From positions 1 through 64,000 of the forward strand of contig JAUJYZ010000796.1 in the NCBI GenBank assembly GCA_033675265.1: DNA of 64,000 bases. The letters are read 5' to 3'. The DNA is from Actinostola sp. cb2023. Taxonomy: Eukaryota; Cnidaria; Anthozoa; Actiniaria; Actinostolidae. Positions 34,930 to 47,779 of this stretch are shown one piece after another. Under the pieces are notes generated by a model that was given only the letters and a program-made list of their open reading frames with translations, was not told the origin of the DNA and searched no databases. A program made the translations under genes and the position numbers. Every line of letters begins with the position of its first letter. The stretch's first letter is position 1.

Positions 34930-35218
34930 CAGTCATTTGCAAAAATTCTGGCCGGCACGATATATCAATATATCAATATATCGGGTGCATTATGGGTAAT
35001 TAAATAATACTATTTTGAGTTTCCTAACTTATTAAATGAAGCAAAACTTACAAACAACAAACCTAAGACTAAAATAAACATCATACTAAATATTTCTACC
35101 AACTTTGCTGGCGTTAGCCCGCTTTAAGGGGAATTTTCGATTATATAATTAGCCATAATGCACCCGATATATTGATATATTGATATTTCGTAGCGGCCAG
35201 AATTTTTGCAAATGACTG
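34930..35218. mobile_element. TA-flanked MITE (Tc1/mariner type)
   Basis: The ends CAGTCATTTGCAAAAATTCT and its complement are flanked by TA at 34928-34929 and 35219-35220. The arms extend about 65 bp through ATATATCAATATATCGGGTGC and CATTATGG. The centre (about 150 bp) is unique and non-coding. TA duplication and CAGT termini fit Tc1/mariner. Confidence 0.88.
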
Positions 35219-35839
35219 TATCTATGTTTTCTGATTTTAATTGCATCGTTTTAAAATCAAACAAAGTAAATATAAAATAGCTGATTGATATATTCACGGG
35301 GCTTTGAGTTGAATATTTAGTATATAATAAACATTGTTGCTAAAGTTATCTTACGGGAGTGGTCTCTAATTGATTGGAGGCCTTGTTTCTCAACTGAGTC
35401 TGAAATAACGTAGGATTTTTATGCTTTGGATTTTAAAATTATTCATGTCAGTCGATCAATTGCAACTAGGTGGAATAATGTTTGCTTTTTATTAATGGAA
35501 AGTTCCGAAAGTAGCGAGGGCCGTTACTTTCGGGATTAGCAGCCTTCGGGGGTTGTTACTTTTGGGGCAGTTGCTACTTTTGGGGGCCGGGGTCGTTACT
35601 TTCTTTCGGGTAGGAAAAACCATTAACCAATACTGGTATACCATGCTTTATCTCCCAAGTAAACTGCATGCGAAATAAGTCAACAATTGTTGTTAAACGG
35701 GATATTTTTGCATGCAATCTAATCTCCTAATGCGCCAAAATCAGTATACAGTCAGCTCAGTAAAGCGCAGACCAGTGTCATTTTGCATTAATAAACGTAT
35801 ATTTTTGTAAACGCTTTACATGTAAGGTCGCTATACACG

Positions 35840-36210
35840 AGGGGACATGTCAGTGGGAGGGACATACAGTCACGTTCTGTAATGCACACGGGAGGACGTG
35901 TAGCGGGAATATGAAGCAGGGACAAAATTACAACATACACACACTCAGGAAAATGTAGCAGGAACGTGTCGCAGGAACTATTTTGTTCAAAGCTGTGAAG
36001 CACGAGTTTTGCAGATATTTCATCCCCGCAACATTTTCCATGACATTTTCCATCCCTGCGACACGTCCCTGCTACATTTTCCTGAGTGTGTGCATGTTGT
36101 AATTTTGTCGCTGCTACGTGTCCCTGCTACATGATCCCGCTACACGTCCCCCCGTGTGTGCAGAATGTGATTTTGCTGGTGTTGTATGTCCCTGGGACAT
36201 ATCCCTGCTG
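35840..36210. repeat. Imperfect foldback with internal repeats
   Basis: CACACGGGAGGACGTGTAGC (about 35887) pairs with GCTACACGTCCCCCCGTGTG (about 36140). CACACTCAGGAAAATGTAGC (about 35940) pairs with GCTACATTTTCCTGAGTGTG (about 36071). GTCCCTGCTACAT-type words recur many times. There is no gene: the overlapping ORFs on both strands are mirror images. Confidence 0.75.
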
Positions 36211-37508
36211 CACTGCTCCTCGTTTTTGGCCGGTCCACGCGTATACGGCGATTGCTTACGAATCGTTTTGACCCATCCACACAAAAACGTGCTTTCGAAA
36301 ATATGTATTTATGGTGAGCGTTTATATCGTTTACGCGTTAAAGAAAGGCCTAAACGCATAAAACACATGCGTTTACGTGAATATAAACGTATACGTGTGG
36401 ACTGGGCCTTATATTTGCTCTTGGTAGTACCGCAAACCATAGTTAGTAGAGGGGAATGGTTGGGAAGCCTTTTGTTTATATTCTTTGTTCTAGTCCTAAT
36501 GTCATTATGATGTTGAACGGGTCCTGACCGTGCACAATGTTTCTTCAAATTCATTAGAAAATGGCTAAATGAATGAACCCAAATGTTCTCTATTGGATTA
36601 CTTATTTAAATATTCTAATATATTTCATTTTGAATTGGAATATATCGCACAAGCAGCCAAAAGAAACGTTTGGGTTCAGTTGCTCAACCATAGCAAATTA
36701 AGGCAAAACAATGACAAAACAAAAGATTTGTGCACGGTCACGGTTGAAAAAAACGAACAAAAACATATAACAAAAGGTTTCCCAACCAGTCCCCTCTACT
36801 AACTATGCGCAAACATACACGGCCAGCGTCCCAGCGTATCATAAAGCTGCACTAGCAGATAAGCCGGAATTTATATTAGTAGGAATTAGCGAATTTCTCC
36901 AGCTCCAAGGCAGCACTTGCATTTCTTTTAGGTGGGATGTTGTATCGCAAAATTGAAGGAAGGATGGAGTGGCCTGACAAAATCTTACCAAAGACATCAT
37001 TCTGCACAATGTTAATTAGCATTAGACTTTACATGGTACACTGAAACTGCCCGACAAACATACATATTTATGTTCCGCTGCTTGTTCTTTGCATCATGGC
37101 TTCTTCTTTACTGATTCGAATATATTAACTCATTACGGAGGTGTTTTTTTTTACGTTTTTAATTACACAATAATCATTGGAAGTGTTTATAGGTGCACAC
37201 ATCTGGCTGCAGTGGCAAATAATCACCAATAAATTTACTGGCAAAATCTGAAATCCTATATTGCTGCATTTAACCACATTCAGTTGAAAACAGGGTAGCA
37301 AAGGGGTTACACGTGATGCGTGATTTGGCAAAAATTGGCGCGTGAATCGTGAAATACATTTCATAAACAATAGAAAAAAACCGTGATCCGTGAATTTCCA
37401 AGAAAGACGTGCGTGAAATGGCTTATATGATTCTTTTGAGTCGTGAATTTACGAAAAAATGGCACATGAAGCGTAATCACAAGCCCCTCGCCCCCTAATT
37501 TGGCCCCA
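36211..37508. other. Gene-free spacer
   Basis: No recognised gene. Short inverted words are present (CGTTTATATCGTTTACGCG against CGTGAATATAAACG near 36318 and 36375). CCGTGAATTT-like words recur at 37300-37470. Confidence 0.35.
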
Positions 37509-38277
37509 CTAATGTATGACATATACACTCAACAATACAGCAAATACTACCCAACTGTCTGACCGGCTGAATGCAGAATGATTAATAATGATGCACGCTC
37601 TTGAAGTCACTTCCACCCCTTGTCCAGATTTCCATGATAGTTTTTCCCCATCCGCTTTCTTGTTGAAAAATTGGCGTTTTGAGGTACATTCACCAATGTT
37701 CAGGGATTTCACCTCAGAACGTACACGCTCCTCAGATGGGGTTTCCACTCCACTTCTCTGCATTAGAGCCAAGAGCCATTGCAAGGCAACAGCGACCCCG
37801 TTGTGTCTCTCATTGCTGCCATTCAGTTTGAATGTGATGTAAGGATTGATGCAGGTTAGCATCTATATATGTGAGAAAGGATATATATATATAACTTTTT
37901 TGTGTTAATCCATGGTAATCACTGTGAAAAAACTTACTTGACATCTTGGCAGCTTTAAATCTTGAATGCATCTGAGTATGCAGTCAATAATAAGTGGATC
38001 ACCTGATGTAGGAATGTCGTTGTTGGTCATCCTACATTCTGTCTGGTACGGCTGAATTGCTTTTGGGTACAGTACCTTCTTGAAATACCCCATAGGAACG
38101 TTTGGGGAAAGTTCATCAATATCAGCGCACTCAATAACCTATTAAAATTTAGTAATATCTATAATCTTATTCACTTAGTAAGTTAATTATTATTTCACAA
38201 CAATGTCCTATATTGTAGATAGTTTAGATTAGTGGACAAGTGAAGAGCCACTCTGTGGATATATTGTCCAATAAACC

Positions 38278-38340
<63 letters not shown>

Positions 38341-39992
38341 TTACTCGTAGAACATTGATATCATCATGTTTCTGATGATTACCTTCTCAGCCAAACATAC
38401 AAGTAGCGCATAGTTTTTCCCACATCTGTCATCCATATCAGGAATCATGCTGGAAATTGATTGGACTTTTTCTGATGTTGATACAAATATCTTCAATGGC
38501 CTGAGAAATACTAATCATGAGTCCAACAGCACTAGACGCTTTTCTAAATATTTCTTCTTGGGCTGCTTCTGCTTGTTGCTGCTGGAGTACTCCCTTGGGG
38601 CTCCTTTTTCCCTCTGTAAATGGTATTAGGACAATTCGGCCCAAGACCCTGAAATTTGAAGTTGGCTTCAAATATATCTTGCCTGCAACTCGTGCATTAG
38701 ATTGTTTTATATATATTCATGTGGAATATTATTAATATAAATAGAAATGTTTTAAAAACTATTATTATTATTATTTTTATTATTTTTATTATTTTTATTC
38801 TATTTATGTTATTAATTTTATTATTTTTATTATTATTATTATTATTATAACTTAACAAATGAAATTCAATGAAGAAATTAGATTCATCAATTCTACTAAC
38901 AAGGCATTGATTTCCATCAAAAACCCTGTTTATGAGCCCATCAATTTGCCTTGCATACACAAAGTATTTTCATAGGCTACAAATATCAAAATTTTCAAGA
39001 TGTTTCAGATCAGCAGAAAATCTGAATGATTTGTCATCAGTTTGAACCAACCTTGACCAAATAATAATAATGTGTTCAGACTATTAAATGTTATATAGTT
39101 ATAGCAGGTGTATGTAAACATGTTCAAATCAAAACTGATGCAAGGCATCATGGGCTCATAGACACAGGGTCTTTAATATTAGATGTACTGTATGTTTGAC
39201 AGTTTTAAAGATACTGAAACAATGACATCAATTTAAATGCAGAATATTATTTAAATCATACAGAGAGGGGGTGGCTTATTTAAAAATTAAGAGTGTTAAA
39301 GGGGGGGGGGGGGGGGCATATTAGAGAGGGGGCTTAATAGAGAGAGGGGGCTTAATAGAGCTTTTACGGTATATGATATGACCAATTTTTTATTTATTTT
39401 TTAAATACCTAGGATCCTTGTTCAAGCCATCCAAAACTTCCCAGTTTACTGTAAGGAGAGGGCAAGTGCGTGGTGTACACTCCAGCATACATGTGCCATC
39501 CTTCCCTTTGTTGTAGTATGCCAGGGCTATATCTTCTATAACCCTGGACTTTTTGATGTCATCTATTACGGGGGGGGGGGGGGGGGGGAGGTTGATCGGC
39601 TACACAAGTGTGGTATGAAGCGTTCTTTTACAGAACTAAAAAATCCATTATTGTTTCCAACTAGGCTTAGTGCACCTTTGGCCGATCTTGTTTTTCCAAG
39701 TCTATTTACCCCACACACAACTGGAACTGGGCAAAACCCAAGGTTTTCTGTGTTGTCTTCATAGTGAAGTCCCAAAAGCATACCAGCTAGAAAGGAGAAA
39801 TAACAAAGGTTAATCTCTTGTGACAGAAGGAAACTTCATTCATTTGTTCCTAATCATCATCATCATCATAATTATTAATTATCATTATTATTATTTTACT
39901 GTGAAATTTAGTGATAAAAGGTAATATAAAAACTAAAAGACATTCTTAAAAGTAGGTCATTACAAATGTCATCATTATTAGTATTATTATTA

Positions 39993-40041
<49 letters not shown>

Positions 40042-40596
40042 TGTTGGTATGCATGACTTTGTATTTTTAATTTTCTTCCTTATAATAATAATTAAATAAT
40101 AATTATATAGTTTTCAACTTTTGCATTTGCTTCAGTCTAGGGAAATAGATAATATTATAGAGGGATTATGAACTGCATTCTCTTTTGCAAATAAACACTT
40201 GTTAAAATTGACCATCAATCACATAATTACATAACATACCAATTGTGAAAATGCCAGCCGGTAAATTGTGGTGCAGTGTGTCCATCAAGGACATGGCCAT
40301 GTCTTTCAAAGAACTGTTTCGAATAGGCCGTTGAACTTGTGGCGTGTTTAGGCAGATACTAGACTTAGTATCTTCCAATTTGAACACCTCTTCTACCCAT
40401 ATAATTTGTTGGTCATTTTCATTGACAATTTGCCCATCACTGAGCATTTGGAGATCTGGGACCAGAATCCACACTTTGCTGTTAGGCTGTTTGCCGATAC
40501 AAGTCGCTGCTTGATAGGTTGCCCTATTTCCAGCAAGATGATATTTTCTGTCGATTAAAGAATATTTCCAGCTCTTCAATAATCTATATACCCAAA
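37509..40596 (-). pseudogene. Multi-exon P-loop protein gene, decayed
   Basis: The minus-strand exons I can support are about 40596-40240 (TYQAATCIGKQPN, VEEVFKLEDTKSS), 39786-39419, 38690-38385, about 38141-37936 (YFKKVLYPKAIQPYQTECR) and about 37862-37509. The first junction (CACAATTG|GT to CTAG|CTGGTATG) joins in frame. Exon two holds a Walker-A-like VCGVNRLGKTRSAKGAL, then GFFSSVKERF. There a 19-G run at 39570-39588 breaks the frame before VIDDIKKSRVIEDIALAYYN. Exon three (LGRIVLIPFTEGKRSP) has a frameshift near 38460. The last exon reads NGVAVALQWLLALMQRSGVE. The 5' end is missing: the Maverick-like element begins at about 40600. Family unknown; nucleotide binding is inferred from the P-loop only. 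Confidence 0.5.
38281..38341. repeat. (TTA)n microsatellite
   Basis: About twenty uninterrupted TTA units. Similar runs lie at 38758-38850 and 39958-40038, all in introns of the P-loop gene. Poly-G runs occur at 34853-34868 and 39301-39317. Confidence 0.95.
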
Positions 40597-40599
40597 ACA

Positions 40600-41345
40600 T
40601 TAACGTATAGAAACATTCTCATAACAGAAACCTTTCCCTACCTGATATGCCGATCTAGCTTCACTAGCCAAATAATCACTTGAAATAATTGCGTATTCTA
40701 ACTCTAGATTGGTAAGACTGTATGAATATGGTTTTGTAGTATCAGATGTTACCACAATATCGGAACTTGGTGGTAGTGTAATCTCAAATGTTAGTGCGTG
40801 TGAAAGTGCTCTTGGATAGAAAACACCATGATTGTCAAGAATAGGGTGGTTGATTGGGATTCTATATCTTGTTCCATATATTGCAGCAAGTGCTATTTCT
40901 TTAGCATCTGTGGTGGGTTTGTCTCCTGCTGCTGTTCTTAGTTTTCTTATATTTGTGGTTGAAATTCCTTCTCTTAATCTATTTTTACGTTCTTCTTTTA
41001 ACATATATAGATCATGATATGTTTGGTGTAGATCATATCTATGGGTATCCTGTAACGTCTCCCCGCCAAATACAACCCTAACATGTGAAATCAAATTTCG
41101 ACCTATATTATTAACAAGTGTATTATTTGCTTGTTCTGTTGAAGGTAGATTAAGATTGAATAGTATCCCAATACTATCGGGAATAATAACAACATTATCT
41201 GCCAACTTTGGAATGTTAACGTATAATGTTTCTCCAGGGTTTGCTGAAGATGGGTTCATTGTTATTCTGTTTAAACAAGATTCGGCTTTCAAACCAAATG
41301 GTTGTTTATACTGTCGATTTACATCTAACTTTTCTGAAATAGCTC
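40600..41345 (-). pseudogene. Major-capsid-like protein of the Maverick-like element, partial
   Basis: The minus-strand frame opens just after a stop near 41352 and runs about 245 codons to 40600. It contains MNPSSANPGETLYVNIPKL, then VRVVFGGETLQDTHRYDLHQ, YHDLYMLKEERKN and HALTFEITLPPSSD. It is beta-strand-rich with no signal or membrane segment. Position beside integrase and polymerase, and remembered similarity to N-terminal jelly-roll segments of Maverick-type capsid proteins, suggest the role. It stops at about half the usual length, so the second jelly roll is missing. It lies head-to-head with the integrase fragment, with no spacer. Confidence 0.5.
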
Positions 41346-41912
41346 AATCTGGTGGTGGTTGATGTAGCTTCTAGATATATAGATGCTGAACCCTTGACGT
41401 CTAAATACTCAACAGATGTTTCTATAGCTTTTAATAAAATATATTCTCGACGGTTGAGTTGGCCAAAAACAATGATGGTAGATCCGAGCACTGAATTTAT
41501 GGGGGAATTAACAAAGATATTGAATAAAAAAGATATTAAAATACAAAGAAGTGAAGCTGGAAATCATAAAGCACAATCTATAGTTGAGAGAGCAAACAGA
41601 ACCATATCTGAAAGGCTATTCACCCATCAATATGCTCAAGAAATGCTATTAGAAGATAAAAGATCAAAATAATGGGTGCAGAGGTTGCCTGCTGTTCTAA
41701 TAGCTATTAATAGTGGAGTAAAGCGAATTACCAGAACCACGCCTAGTAAATCAATAAACTCCAAAAAAGTTAACATTGAAGAAGTGGTATATAAACGTCC
41801 TGTTGGATTAAATGAAATAGTATTACCACCGCTTGTACAAGTAAGGTATCTATTTGCTCCAGGAGAGGATGAAGGTGGCGAAAAACGTCGTGCTACTTCC
41901 TATATGTTTTAA
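41340..41912 (+). pseudogene. Retroviral-type integrase, truncated
   Basis: The frame enters abruptly with VVVDVASRYIDAEPLTSKYS (first catalytic Asp), continues with MMVDPSTEFMGEL (second Asp) and AGNHKAQSIVERANRTISER (catalytic Glu), and meets an in-frame TAA at 41670. The same frame continues with a C-terminal tail ending ATSYMF at 41912. The zinc-binding N-terminal domain is absent, as if deleted at the junction with the capsid-like ORF. Role in an intact element: strand transfer of element ends. Confidence 0.78.
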
Positions 41913-42099
41913 CACATATAACATTTCGCGTTGTGTTTTATCATCAGGACAACCCGTATTGTATTTTCTAACAAAAGGAGCTCCTAAACGGTAGTTTTGT
42001 TAGAGAAGAATTACAGGTTGTATCTCATGATACGGAATTACCGCCTGATGATGTTTTAAAATCTAGATAATCATGGAATGGCCGCCTCCAATTACTTTT

Positions 42100-42560
42100 G
42101 CTGCTATCTTTCGGTTTTATCTTTTGTTATCATCTTTCGGTTTTATCTTTTGTTATTATCTTTCGGTTTTATCTGTTGTTGTTATCTTTCGGTTTTTTCT
42201 TTTGTTTTTATCTTTCGGTTTTATCTTTTGTTCTTATCTTTCGGTTTTATCTTTTGTTCTTATCTTTCGGTTTTATCTTTTATTATTATCTTTCGGTTTT
42301 ATCTTTTATAATTACCTTTCGGTTTTATTTTTTTATTTTATCTTTTATTATCATCTTTCGGTGTTATCTATTGTTGTTATTTTATTTTGCTTCGTAGGGT
42401 CTCTGCTGATGCAATTTATTGCTCTGTAGAACCTCTTTTGAAGCAATATATCGCCTTATTTAGGTTTTATCTTTTTTTCTATCATCTTTCGGTTTTATTT
42501 TTTGTTATTATTTTTCGGTTTTATTTTTTGTTATTATTTTTCGGTTTTATTTCTTAATAT
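42100..42560. repeat. T-rich tandem repeat (TTTTATC...TTTCGG)
   Basis: About fifteen copies of a 19-22 bp unit built on TTATCTTTCGGTTTTATCTT, decaying to TTATTTTTCGG at the right end. All plus-strand frames are open because stops are rare in the unit. The predicted Phe/Leu/Tyr-rich proteins resemble membrane proteins but are artefacts. A related T-rich array (TTTTATCTTTTTTAGG) lies at 48960-49455. Confidence 0.92.
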
Positions 42561-45500
42561 GTATATATTTCGTTTGTGCTTTTATATCCATATGCGTGTA
42601 TGTATTTGATCTGCAGAAATGTTTCTTTTATTGTCTTCTCTGTTTAGTGCTATTTTGTTAACCTCCTGTAAATTTCATGTCTATGGCTTCTAATAACATT
42701 CATCTTTCTCATTTGTGTTTCTCCTTCAAATAAACATATTTTATAATCATTGAATGTAATATCATTTTTAGCAACACTTCTCTTAATTCCCTTACAACGT
42801 TTTTCTTCTTTTTCTTCACACTTGTATGAATAAAGTTTTGCTCTTAGTCCAACAAATTCAGTGATTGTTTTTCCTCCAGCTTCATCCTTAAACATACCGA
42901 TAACGTTTTTGTTAACGCCTATATCTATTTTTGATTTATGATCTTTGGATAGTTACTTGTATCAAACTTTGTTTTAATATCCTCCCGTATGTCATTATAG
43001 AAGTCTTCTGTTTCTATTTCATACATTAGTGAGTCAGTATCTGTAAACAACAGCTTTGCTTTATCGTTGTATTTTTCTTTGATATAATTATAATGAAATT
43101 CATACATTAATGTTTTACTGAGATCTAATATAGACATACCAAGATATATTGGTTTATCAAATTTTAACTTTGTTTTCTTCATATGTATGGCTGTTAAATG
43201 TTCTGAAAATATAGTTCTGTGAAAATAGTTAGGTTTACAAATAAGTTTCTTTCTTGCCCCTCTGAAGTAACAAGCTTAATATCAACCCTATTACGTATAT
43301 TCTCCATAGTTTTCCCAAATACTGAGTTGTTCATTAATTTGAAGAAATCTTTTTCGAAATCATTATTTGCATTTGTACGTAGTTCAGTATTAAGATCTAT
43401 ATATGGTTTTAACCATTCACTTTCACTGAATTTTATACCTGTGAATTTTAGTAATTTTCAACCCTAGACTTTTAAACTGTTTCAAGGTTTGGTGGTGAAT
43501 AATATACTTCTTTTTATCACCAAGATTTGGTAGTAGTTTCTCAACCTTGTTAACTATCATTCTCTCTGGGGCTAGAAGATTGTTATGAAGATTGTGAAGC
43601 TTTTCAGGATACTCTAAATCTACTTCTAATATACATGGATGTTTTCTCCAACGTTTTAATTGTTTTTCATTCATCCATTCAAAACCGTGTGTTGGAAGCT
43701 TTTTACTCATTGCCCACCCACACAAGTTGTTAGCATCTAGGTATTGAATATATGTTGATTTTTTTCTGGGGTTATAGTCCTTCATGTATGTATTATTTGC
43801 TTTCCCATATCGTGTAGACATCATTGATACACCCCCGCGGATGCCTTTTTCTACCATATTAATCATATCAATATCATTTAACAGCTCTAATTCAATTTTA
43901 GTTGTTTTGAGGCACACGCTCCATGCAAGACCTGGGGCTGTATATTACCATGCTGGATCTAATTTATAGTTTTTCATACATACGTTTCTGAAATTCTCAA
44001 ATACGTCTGCTAATAGGATTACATCTGATTTTAGATATAGATTGTGATACTCTTTCATATTCTTTATTTCGAACTTCTTCCAGATATTTTGAGCATGTTT
44101 ATAATCTTCTTCTGATATGTGTGTTTTGTTGAGTTTAGAATAAAACTCTTCTATTGGTGGTAGACTTGTTTCATCTAACTTTGTTATGCTGTTAATATAA
44201 TCGTATGGATATACTCCTTTTCTTAACAGTAGGTCTAACTTTTGTCCTTTATAAAAACTACTCATGTTCGAACAACTCAATTTATCAAGATTTTCAACTA
44301 GAGTTCCAAGACCTGCAGCCATAAATCTTAAACTATCAATAAACCGTATATCTCGTTTGATATTCACCTGTTTTCCATCTTTAGAATAGTTGTCTACTAC
44401 GATTTGTTTTGTGAAAGTAATATATTTCTCTTCATTATTAGGAATACAGCTTATATCACCTTCTGTTACTCCTAGATTTTTTATGAATAAGGGTGCATCA
44501 TAACCAGATAAGTTGTGAAATATTACTGGGTAGAATTTGGGTATCTTATAATTAATATTACAATCGTTGTGTGCAGCACTTCTATACATCCCTGTTATGT
44601 GGCAGTGATCTAATACACGGTCTCCGTTTAATTCTTCTTCACAAATATGACATGTTGTTGAATTCTTATAATTAATCTCATCTTCTTTTGTCATTTTTAC
44701 TTTTTTATACCTTTGAATTTAGAATATATTTCTTTTATTGAGTTTTCTATAGAATCCACAAATATCTGTGAAACGTCTTCATCTTCAGATTTAATTGTAT
44801 ATGTGACTACTTTTGGTTTAAATATTTTATCATCTATACATTTTATCAAATAACAGAATCCTGATGGTGTATGTTTCTGATATTTTTTTGTGTAACTTTG
44901 TCTTTCATCGTAGTTGCCCATTTCGATGTTTTGTGTAAAACACTCAAAATCAGCATAAATTACAAATGGCACTTTCATAGAATGATTAAAGTTCTTGAAT
45001 TTTATCATAGATCCTTTATTAGGTATTTCTATTTTTACAGCGTCGTGGTTTGAGCAGTATTCAATATGTGTATTAAGCGTTGTTTCACTATTAAATGAAC
45101 ACAAACATCTATTGCAGAAGTGTCTTTCATGACCATATTTATTTACTTGTGCTGATAAAAGCCTGCTCATGTTCTTTATCCAACAATAGTGGCTTGTTAC
45201 AGTATTTGATATTAATAATAAGTTTATATTTTGATCTCTATCATAAAACTTGCTGATTCTTATTGGATATACTTCACCATTATCATAACCATATACATTT
45301 ATTGAATATGCTGTATTGTTCTTTTCAAAGCGTATAATTTTATCAGGTTGAACTGGAAATTCAATATTTTTCCAATCAAACTTTTCTGAGTTTTTTATCA
45401 TTTCTTTTGTTATACGCTCGGGGTGCTTATTATTAGGATATATAGTAGCTGTAACTGACCATTTGAAACATTCATTATCCCTAATATTCTTCATATTAAC

Positions 45501-46158
45501 AATAGCTTTCTTAGCTAACAACTTTGTTGGAAGAGGAATATAGGAATTTCCTGATAATGGTAGATATTTATCAATGTGTATATCGAGGTGTGTCACTTCG
45601 CCAAATGTCCACCCAGAGCCTGCGTTTTGAAAATTATCGTTTTTTTCAAGTATTTCTCCAAACGCTATTCTTAGTATCTCTTTTATGTCGGTTGTATCTG
45701 TAATTATTTCAATATTAGAATAAAAGTAAGCGATAGTTAAAACATTGTTATATGTCTGATTTTTCAAACTTGCATGTTAATATTAATTTTGTTTTAATTG
45801 ATTTATTTTGTTTGTTTATTAATTCGGTCACGTTATTTTTAACATCATTAAGAAACACTTTGGGGTCTCTGCTGTTTCGGCCATCAATTCTAAATGTTTT
45901 TCTATAGCCTTTTATATTTATCTGTGTTATTATAGATTTCTCTAATTTTATTTTTCAGCTTTTCAATCTTAGTATTTTTATTTTTTTTTACAGTGCAGAC
46001 ACTCCAACCGTGAACACCTAACATATTTTTATTCATTTTTTCACGATTATCCAATCAGCGCTCTTCGTAGAAACAAAAGGATCAGCATCTTTTAGGCGCC
46101 ATCCAATTAGCTAATGGCGGGCAATCTGTAGGTTTACGTTTGTTTTTAAAAGTTTCCG

Positions 46159-47277
46159 AAATGGCTTTCGCTCCTGCGAATTATGCTGGTAAATTCATGA
46201 TATTTTTTCAGCATGATATAATACTGTTTTATTTAGAGTGTATTCTTTATTTTTCTTGACCGAAGGTAAATGTAGACTCAGTCTCAATCAGCAGCAAGGA
46301 ATTTACGACAATGGCAAAGTTCTGCCACAAATGTATCGAGAAAGAGTCCTTGATCTACACCACCAAGGGCTTTCGCAAAGACATATTTCTCAGAATATGC
46401 GAGTTAGCGTTGGCTATGTAAGCAAAGTTGTTCAATGTTACGAAGACGACAACACATCTCTACCCGCTGGGCCGCGAAAAACACCCGTTCGAAATAAAGT
46501 AACTGCAGATGTTGTTGAATACGTGGAGTCCGAAAAATTATGTAAACCTAGTATATATACAACTGAGATTCAACAGCGTTTGTTATTCGATGGAGTTTCG
46601 CCCCCTGGTCATTTACCATCTCAATCGGCAATAAAAAAGTGCATTCGGGAGGACTGCAGAATGACAAAGAAAAAAGTTTCACAAGTACCAACAGAATCAT
46701 TGTCGCAAGCAATTGTAGATTATACTGATTATTTTCTTGATCAAATTCGACAACGTGATTATACCAAACTTCACTTTTTTGACGAGAGCAGTGTTTTCGC
46801 GTATATGGCAATTCCTATATCGGTGAACCTGCCATTGAATTCCAACGCTACGCCTCCAATGCAAATTACACGATCAACTTGCTTCACTCTGTACTGGGAG
46901 TGGATTACTTTGATATTTTGAGAGGCCCTTCTAATGGAATGGAGATGTTGATTTTTTTCAACGAAGCTCTTTCAGTAAATAGGGTAGATGGTTCAACAAT
47001 TCTTGAGAACGGCGATGTAGTTATTATGGATAACTGCGGGTTTTATAGAACCTTTACTGCGAGACATTCTACAAGAACATGGTGTTGACCTCCTTTTCCA
47101 GCCCGCCTACTCGCCTCACCTAAACACTTGTGAGTTATGTTTTCACCAGATAAAATGCTACTTGAAACAAAACACATCCTTGACTGTCAATGAGACTGAA
47201 ATATCGATCAGCGAAGGTATTTCAAAAGTAAGTGCAGCAAATTCGATCGCATACTTCAGGAAATGTGGCTACATTTG
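46159..47277 (+). pseudogene. IS630/Tc1-mariner-type transposase
   Basis: A possible tiny first exon (ATG 46159, donor near 46189) joins an acceptor at 46266 (GACCGAAG). The frame then has a helix-turn-helix (HHQGLSQRHISQNMRVSVGYVSK, starting near 46358) and a linker. KLHFFDESSV (first catalytic Asp) is followed by a frameshift near 46805, then DVVIMDNCGF (second Asp), a second frameshift near 47050, and PAYSPHLNTCELCF (catalytic Glu). The stop is near 47277. The DDE triad is intact in sequence, but two frameshifts disable the gene. The HTH resembles the paired-type domain of related transposases. Confidence 0.78.
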
Positions 47278-47779
47278 ATTGACAATTTGGGTTTTTTAAT
47301 TTATTCCGCTGTTATTTTTAGATTACCCGTGAGAACAAATAAACTACTGAATGAGGAATGATTTTGTGGCGGCCGGGAAAAATGTGGTAGTAATGCAAAA
47401 GGCAACGAGTGTAAATACGAATTACAAATGTAAAATAAAATGGAACTTCATTGACAAAGAAGCTGTTATTCAAAATAATCATTACTTTATTTAGAGCCTT
47501 GAAACAACAACGTAATAAAGAGACACTAATTATAAGGTCAACAATAACAAATACATTTTGAAATTGAACGCGATGAACAACAACAAAAACACTAATATAA
47601 CAAATAGTATCTGCTATGTTTCCATTTGAAAATCACAATTTACCGCAATTATATTGTTTTTGACATGAAATCCGACCAGACTGACGTCTCAGTGAGTTTA
47701 TGTATACCATTATATTCCATGCCTATATTCTTCGATAATGTTGGGAAGTCTCCAGTCGTGAGTCTCCTCTAATGGCACT
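47278..47779. other. Spacer within the IS630-type element
   Basis: AT-rich sequence between the convergent transposase and zinc-knuckle ORF. No further gene. Possible polyadenylation words (AATAAA near 47337, in the GAACAAATAAAC context) follow the transposase. Confidence 0.4.

Noticed and set aside
42073..42429. Multi-pass membrane protein
   Set aside because: All plus-strand frames give similar Phe/Leu-rich products from one T-rich tandem repeat.
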